Source of the DNA: Prevotella sp.
GTDB taxonomy: Bacteria > Bacteroidota > Bacteroidia > Bacteroidales > Bacteroidaceae
Assembly: GCA_017847725.1 (NCBI GenBank)
Contig: JAGAXW010000006.1
Location: forward strand, 26,842 to 90,841
DNA length: 64,000 bases
Direction: 5' to 3'
This document shows positions 59,668-64,000 of this stretch, one piece after another (position 1 is the first letter of the stretch; each line of letters starts with the position of its first letter). Below the pieces are notes generated by a model. The model had not been told where the DNA came from and searched no databases. It saw only the letters and a list, made by a program, of their open reading frames with translations. Position numbers and translations under genes: made by a program.

Positions 59668-60537
59668 CTACTCTTTTACATTCAGTTGCAGCGAGTCGGC
59701 TGCGGCCTGCATCAGCCGCACGCGCTCTGCTATCGTCTGGTCGGTGATGACGGCCACATCGCGCAGATTGCCGAAGTCTGTCGACAGTCTTACCTTGAGC
59801 CTGTACGACATGCCGTCGCGCGCATTATACACCTCTACTATCTTGCCTACGAGCACGCCTGGCGGAAAGATGCTGGAATAGCCGTTGGTCTCCACCCAGT
59901 CGCCTCGCTTGAACCGCGCATGGCGGGGGATGTCCTCCACATAGGCGTGCCCTGCATCGCGACCATCCCACCGCAGCACTCCGAAATAGTCCTTGCCGCG
60001 TATGGCACAGCTGATGCGCGACGAATGACGGTTGAGCACGGGGATAACGATGGAATAGTGGTCTGACGTGAGGTAGGTGATACCCACGATGCCACTGCCG
60101 CTGACTACGCCCATTCCCGTCTTCACGCCGTCGACAGTCCCCTTGTCTATCGTCATGAGGTTGTCGGCCTTGTGCAGTTCGTTACTGACAACCTTGGCCA
60201 TCACCAGCTGATAGCGGCTGAGGGAATCGAGAATCGGCTGGCTCTGCTCGTCAGGGCGACGGGTGGCCTCACCGTAGAGCCGTCGCAACTGGGTCACCTG
60301 GCGTTCCAGATAGAAGTTGCGGCGCGTCAGCGTCTCGTTGGCCGCCGACATGGAGAAGTAAGACTCCACGGCAGAACCCCATGCGTAGAGACAGCCCGCG
60401 ACGGCATTGGCCGACGAGAACCAGACACTGTTCTGGTAGCTGTTATACTGAAACAACAGCACCAGGCTCACGACTTCGAGCAAGACAAACTGAAACCAGT
60501 GAAAGTGTCGCTGCAGAAACTCTAAGAGGTTCTTCAT
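59668..60537 (-). CDS. mreC: Rod shape-determining protein MreC
   Basis: 289 residues. A membrane helix at residues 15-32 (WFQFVLLEVVSLVLLFQY), a coiled coil (about 60-95: NETLTRRNFYLERQVTQLRRL), then the periplasmic beta domain with VDGVKTGMGVVSGSGIVGITYLTSDHYS and FKRGDWVETNGYSSIFPPGVLVGKI. It scaffolds the elongasome between MreB and PBP2. Confidence 0.94.
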   Translation of the reverse strand: MKNLLEFLQRHFHWFQFVLLEVVSLVLLFQYNSYQNSVWFSSANAVAGCLYAWGSAVESYFSMSAANETLTRRNFYLERQVTQLRRLYGEATRRPDEQSQPILDSLSRYQLVMAKVVSNELHKADNLMTIDKGTVDGVKTGMGVVSGSGIVGITYLTSDHYSIVIPVLNRHSSRISCAIRGKDYFGVLRWDGRDAGHAYVEDIPRHARFKRGDWVETNGYSSIFPPGVLVGKIVEVYNARDGMSYRLKVRLSTDFGNLRDVAVITDQTIAERVRLMQAAADSLQLNVKE

Positions 60538-60567
60538 CTACGCTAAATGGAGTCCAGCAAGGAGGGA

Positions 60568-61590
60568 CTATCGCATCAGGAATGTGAAACGATGTACGTT
60601 CTTCAGGGCGATGCCGGCACCCTTGGCTACGCTGTGCAGCGGGTCTTCGGCCACATGGAAGGGGATATTGATCTTGTCCTCCAGACGACGGTCGAGGCCA
60701 CGCAACAGGGCGCCGCCACCTGTCAGCCAAATACCGTTCTTCACGATGTCGGCATAGAGCTCGGGGGGCGTATTCTCCAGTGCCGAGAGCACGGCGCTCT
60801 CTATCTTGGCCACCGTCTTGTCGAGGCAGTGCGCAATCTCCTGATAGCATACGGGCACCTCCATAGGCAGGGCCGTGATGCGGTTGGGGCCATGTACGAC
60901 ATAGTCCTCGGGGGCCTCGTCGCCCAGGTCGGTGAGCGCCGAACCCACGGCAATCTTAATGCGCTCGGCCATGCGCTCCGACACCTTCACGTTGTGCTGG
61001 CGCGACATGTATTCCTGTATGTCGGCCGTCAGGTCGTCGCCGGCCGTACGGATGGAGTTATTCGACACGATACCTCCGAGCGAGATGACGGCAATCTCCG
61101 TAGAGCCGCCACCGATGTCGACAATCATGTTGCCCTCGGGAGCCTCGACGTCGATGCCGATACCGATGGCGGCGGCCATCGGCTCGAAAATCAGGTATAC
61201 GTCGCGGCCGTCGGCATGCTCGGCAGAGTCGCGCACAGCGCGCAGCTCCACCTCGGTAGACCCTGAAGGCACGCCAATGACCATGCGCAGCGAGGGCGAG
61301 AAGAGGCGGCTACCCGTGTGTACCATCTTGATGAGTCCGCGCATCATCTGCTCACAGGCAGAGAAGTCGGCTATGACGCCGTCGCGCAGCGGACGCACGG
61401 TACGGATATTGTCGTGTGTCTTCTCATACATCATCTTGGCCTTGGTGCCCAAGGCTATCATCTTGTCGGTATGGCGGTCAAGGGCCACCACCGAAGGCTC
61501 GTCGACCACAATCTTGTCATCGCTGATGATGACAGTGTTGGCGGTTCCGAGGTCCATTGCTATCTCTTGAACAAAACTGAAAAATCCCAT
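60568..61590 (-). CDS. mreB: Rod shape-determining protein MreB
   Basis: Actin-like cytoskeletal ATPase, 340 residues. Phosphate-1 motif IAMDLGTANTVII, the conserved VDEPSVVALD, phosphate-2 NMIVDIGGGSTEIAVISLGG and adenosine motif GIWLTGGGALLRGLD are intact. It lies 30 bp after the short purH and 30 bp before mreC, in the purH-mreBCD-mrdA-rodA operon. Confidence 0.97.
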   Translation of the reverse strand: MGFFSFVQEIAMDLGTANTVIISDDKIVVDEPSVVALDRHTDKMIALGTKAKMMYEKTHDNIRTVRPLRDGVIADFSACEQMMRGLIKMVHTGSRLFSPSLRMVIGVPSGSTEVELRAVRDSAEHADGRDVYLIFEPMAAAIGIGIDVEAPEGNMIVDIGGGSTEIAVISLGGIVSNNSIRTAGDDLTADIQEYMSRQHNVKVSERMAERIKIAVGSALTDLGDEAPEDYVVHGPNRITALPMEVPVCYQEIAHCLDKTVAKIESAVLSALENTPPELYADIVKNGIWLTGGGALLRGLDRRLEDKINIPFHVAEDPLHSVAKGAGIALKNVHRFTFLMR

Positions 61591-61620
61591 TTTCGTCTTC
61601 TGTCTTTATTATCCTAAATA

Positions 61621-62214
61621 TTACTTCTCAAACCATGCGTGAATGGCAGTATCATAGTGCGAACTGACTCCGAAGGCGCGCGTGGCAAACATGCGGCGCT
61701 GCTCCTTGGTGGTCTCTGCTCCCTGACGGTTCAGAATGTCGAGCAGTACACCGTACTCAGCCTTGGAGGGCACGATGACCACATCGTTGAAATTCTTGGC
61801 GCCGGCACGAATCAGCGAGATGCCGCCGATGTCGATCTTCTCGATGATGTCCTCCTCTGAGGCACCGCTGGCCACCGTCTGCTCGAAAGGATAGAGGTCT
61901 ACCACGACCAGGTCTATCTCGGGAATCTCGTACTGAGCCATCTGCTGGCGGTCGCCCTCGTTCTCCCTGCGACCCAGGATACCTCCGAACACCTTCGGAT
62001 GGAGTGTCTTCACTCGGCCGCCAAGGATAGAGGGATACGTCGTCACGTTCTCCACCTTCTCGCAGGCATAGCCCAGCGATTCGATAAATGTCTGAGTACC
62101 TCCCGTCGACAAGAACTTCACGCCCTCGTCGTTGAGTTTCTTCAACAATTCTTCCAGCCCATCCTTATGAAACACCGAGATGAGCGCCATCTTAATTCTC
62201 TTTTTGTCTGCCAT
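61621..62214 (-). CDS. purH: IMP cyclohydrolase domain protein (short PurH)
   Basis: 197 residues from MADKKRIKMALISVFHKDG. It matches only the N-terminal MGS-like IMP cyclohydrolase domain of bifunctional PurH: FLSTGGTQTFIESLG, TYPSILGGRVKTLHPKVFGGIL, EIDLVVVDLYPFEQTVASG, IEKIDIGGISLIRAGAKNF. It ends naturally after SSHYDTAIHAWFEK, where the AICAR transformylase domain would begin in the 500-residue form. The transformylase must be encoded elsewhere. A -7 box TAATTTTG (62260-62253, minus) precedes it. It heads the cell-shape operon. Confidence 0.9.
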   Translation of the reverse strand: MADKKRIKMALISVFHKDGLEELLKKLNDEGVKFLSTGGTQTFIESLGYACEKVENVTTYPSILGGRVKTLHPKVFGGILGRRENEGDRQQMAQYEIPEIDLVVVDLYPFEQTVASGASEEDIIEKIDIGGISLIRAGAKNFNDVVIVPSKAEYGVLLDILNRQGAETTKEQRRMFATRAFGVSSHYDTAIHAWFEK

Positions 62215-62437
62215 AAATTCTATCACGTATTATACATTTCCATTTGAGGCTGCAAAATTACAAAAAAGACAGCACACTCCACCATGTTTTTCGCGAAAAA
62301 ATGGCCACACTTAAAAATAAATAATGTATATCAATCCACAATGTTGTCCGATTTCAGAAAATAATTCACTGAATATTCGTTTATTTAAAGATAAAAACGT
62401 ACCTTTGCAGCCGAAATTTCAACCAATTTATATCCGA

Positions 62438-63775
62438 ATGAGAAAAAGATTCTTATTGACGGCCTTCGTAGCCACTGTCGCCTCTGCCGCACTGGCCGGC
62501 GGACTGATGACCAACACCAACTACCACATCGCCTTCGACCGCATGATGGCCCGCGGCGCCACGCTCGACATCGATGCCGCCTACTCTAACCCTGCCGGAC
62601 TGGCATGGGGACACGAGGGATGGCAACTGTCGCTCAACTTCCAAAAGCCCTGGCAGAAGCGCGACATCGAGCTGACCACGCCACAAGGCAGCAAGACCTA
62701 CGACGGCAAGGCATCGGCCCCCATCGTGCCGGCCCTGTTCGCCTCGTACAAGAAAGACCGCTGGGCCGTGTCGTCCATGATAGGCATCGTGGGCAGCGGC
62801 GGATTCGTAGAATATGAAGACGGCGTACCCATGTTCAACGTGCTGATGACCAGCCTGCTGAGTGCCAACGGCATACAGCCCGGCACATACGAACTGGACT
62901 CCGAGATGAAAGGCAAGCAGTACATCTATGGCGGACAGGTGAACTTCACCTACAAGATACTCGACTGTCTGTCGGCAGCCGTCGGCATACGCGCCAACTA
63001 CTACGACGGCTACTACCGCGGACACGTCAGAGCCAATAATCACCCTCAGCTGGGCGAGCTGGCCAAACTGCTGCTCGACGTCGACCAGAAGGGATGGGGC
63101 TTCACACCCATGCTGAGCATCAACTACCATCAGGGGCCCCTCACACTGACCGCCCGCTATGAGTTCCGCACCAAGATAAGCACCAAGAACGAGACTAACG
63201 TACTGGACGCAGGACTGGGCACTGGAGTCATCGCAGCCATGACGGCTGCCGACCCCACAGGCACCCCGGCCCGGTTGGTTGCCCTGCAGCAACAGCTCGG
63301 CGGCTATACCGCTCCCTATAAGGACGGTGCCAGGACACGCTACGACATGCCCGCCCTGCTCTCCGTAGCAGCAGGCTACGAGTTCACCCCCAAGCTGCGT
63401 GCCACGCTGGAGTACCACTTCTTCGACGACAAGAATGCCAAGATGGCTGGCGACCGCCAAGAGGAACTGACACACGGCACCCACGAGTTCCTGGCCGGCG
63501 TGGAATATGACATCAACAAGAAGTTCACCGTCAGCTGTGGTGCCCAGCGCACTGACTACGGCCTCAGCGACGGCTACGAGCAGAACACGTCGTTCGCCTG
63601 CGACAGCTGGTCGATAGGCATGGGCGGCGCATGGAACATCAGCGAGAAGGTGCGCCTCAACGCAGGCTACTTCATCAGCCTCTACAGCGACTACAAGAAG
63701 CAGGTGAGCTACGGCCAGGAAACCTATTCGCGCACCAACAACGTCATCGGCGTAGGCATCGACTATAAATTCTAA
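62438..63775 (+). CDS. OmpP1/FadL-family outer membrane protein
   Basis: 445 residues from MRKRFLLTAFVATVASAALAGG, a signal peptide. The mature N-terminus GLMTNTNYHIAFDRMMARGATLDIDAAYSNPAGLAW has the NPA(G) motif of FadL-type hydrophobic-compound channels. Alternating amphipathic strands follow and it ends in aromatic GVGIDYKF, a beta-barrel C-terminus. The in-frame opening to 62324 precedes the TACCTTTG box (62400-62407) and is rejected. The substrate is unknown. Confidence 0.88.
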   Translation: MRKRFLLTAFVATVASAALAGGLMTNTNYHIAFDRMMARGATLDIDAAYSNPAGLAWGHEGWQLSLNFQKPWQKRDIELTTPQGSKTYDGKASAPIVPALFASYKKDRWAVSSMIGIVGSGGFVEYEDGVPMFNVLMTSLLSANGIQPGTYELDSEMKGKQYIYGGQVNFTYKILDCLSAAVGIRANYYDGYYRGHVRANNHPQLGELAKLLLDVDQKGWGFTPMLSINYHQGPLTLTARYEFRTKISTKNETNVLDAGLGTGVIAAMTAADPTGTPARLVALQQQLGGYTAPYKDGARTRYDMPALLSVAAGYEFTPKLRATLEYHFFDDKNAKMAGDRQEELTHGTHEFLAGVEYDINKKFTVSCGAQRTDYGLSDGYEQNTSFACDSWSIGMGGAWNISEKVRLNAGYFISLYSDYKKQVSYGQETYSRTNNVIGVGIDYKF

Positions 63776-63785
63776 GCTATTTCTC

Positions 63786-63851
63786 CGAAAAGTCGTACAA
63801 CTTCCAAGCGCATCCGTACAACTTTGCGCAGAAGTTGTACGACTTTTCGGC
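63786..63851. repeat. Long inverted repeat between the porin and the transposase-like gene
   Basis: Perfect 20-bp arms (63786-63805 and 63832-63851), starting CCGAAAAGTCG and ending CGACTTTTCGG. The 26-nt loop contains a smaller GCGCA/TGCGC stem and a third, direct copy of CGTACAACTT. It could act as a bidirectional terminator or be a mobile-element-associated repeat. Confidence 0.85.
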
Positions 63852-63925
63852 AATCCCAGGGCTCAGTCGATAATTATTGGGGGTAAATTATATTTTAATT
63901 TGTATAAAATGCTTACCTTTGCCTC

Positions 63926-64000
63926 ATGGAAGACAAAGGATTGCTTATGCTGGCCCGCATGGTGCTACCCAAGGATGTACTTGATCAGTTCATCATAAGA
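63926..64000 (+). CDS. N-terminus of a probable ISAon1/ISL3-like transposase, cut by window edge
   Basis: The last 25 codons read MEDKGLLMLARMVLPKDVLDQF and a few more residues. The pattern LLxLARxxLPxxxLDxF is like the N-region proteins of ISAon1-type (ISL3-related) elements in Bacteroidetes. A TACCTTTG box at 63914-63921 lies directly upstream, giving a very short leader. Identification rests on 25 residues only. Confidence 0.5.
   Translation, partial: MEDKGLLMLARMVLPKDVLDQFIIR

Overview
The window looks like a chromosome segment of a Bacteroidales bacterium, most likely Prevotella or a close relative. The evidence is the promoter grammar (TAnnTTTG -7 boxes with a TTG or TTTG -33 box, few Shine-Dalgarno sites), Bacteroidetes-specific families (GldH, PorX, PorW/SprE-like, DUF4290- and DUF4834-like proteins, a type IX secretion tail domain) and the gene order. 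Chromosomal genes are GC-rich at third codon positions; the inserted element at about 2.7-13.3 kb is visibly more AT-rich. The species is inferred, not proven.

Layout. 1-2.65 kb: hemD (5' cut), rnpA, yidD, tyrS, then tRNA-Gln(TTG). 2,712-13,275: an integrative mobilizable element inserted in the 3' end of tRNA-Gln, bounded by a perfect 17-bp direct repeat. It carries an excisionase-like protein, a CTnDOT-type tyrosine recombinase, a helicase-like replication protein, an iteron-like array, a toprim protein, a coiled-coil protein, a MobV relaxase, a cargo operon (zinc-ribbon membrane protein plus two secreted proteins), a 1.2-kb block without genes that looks like several structured RNAs, and a short HicB-like protein. 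13.4-23.1 kb: kduI-kduD (pectin/uronate catabolism), tadA/birA, pyrH, phospholipid genes pssA and psd, dnaE, trxA. 23.1-29.5 kb: leftward operon aroA, a PorW/SprE-like TPR protein, porX, tsaE. 29.7-32.4 kb: tRNA-Pro(GGG), tcdA, pckA. 32.6-39.6 kb: surface glycan cluster (flippase, glycosyltransferases, acyltransferase, IspD/TarI-like cytidylyltransferase, epimerase, LicD). 39.6-41.7 kb: nadD, gmk, yicC. 41.8-45.2 kb: two secreted proteins. 45.8-55.9 kb: tsaB, DUF4290, murA, rimM, dxr, rseP, a receiver protein, metF, holB, ricT-like, gldH. 55.9-62.2 kb: cell-shape operon (short PurH, mreB, mreC, mreD, PBP2, rodA, transcribed leftward). The window ends with a FadL-family porin, a long hairpin and the start of a probable transposase.

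Most unusual features: (1) the RNA block at 11.58-12.78 kb, with canonical promoters, U-tract terminators, many long helices, a 9-nt loop-loop complementarity and a motif shared between two transcripts; (2) a perfect 24-bp site placed exactly 41 bp upstream of the -7 position of both the integrase-operon and relaxase promoters, suggesting one regulator couples excision and mobilization; (3) iterons and six copies of an 8-bp palindrome around the replication genes; (4) a chromosomal heptanucleotide repeat family that has also entered two essential coding sequences (tsaE and nadD) in frame.
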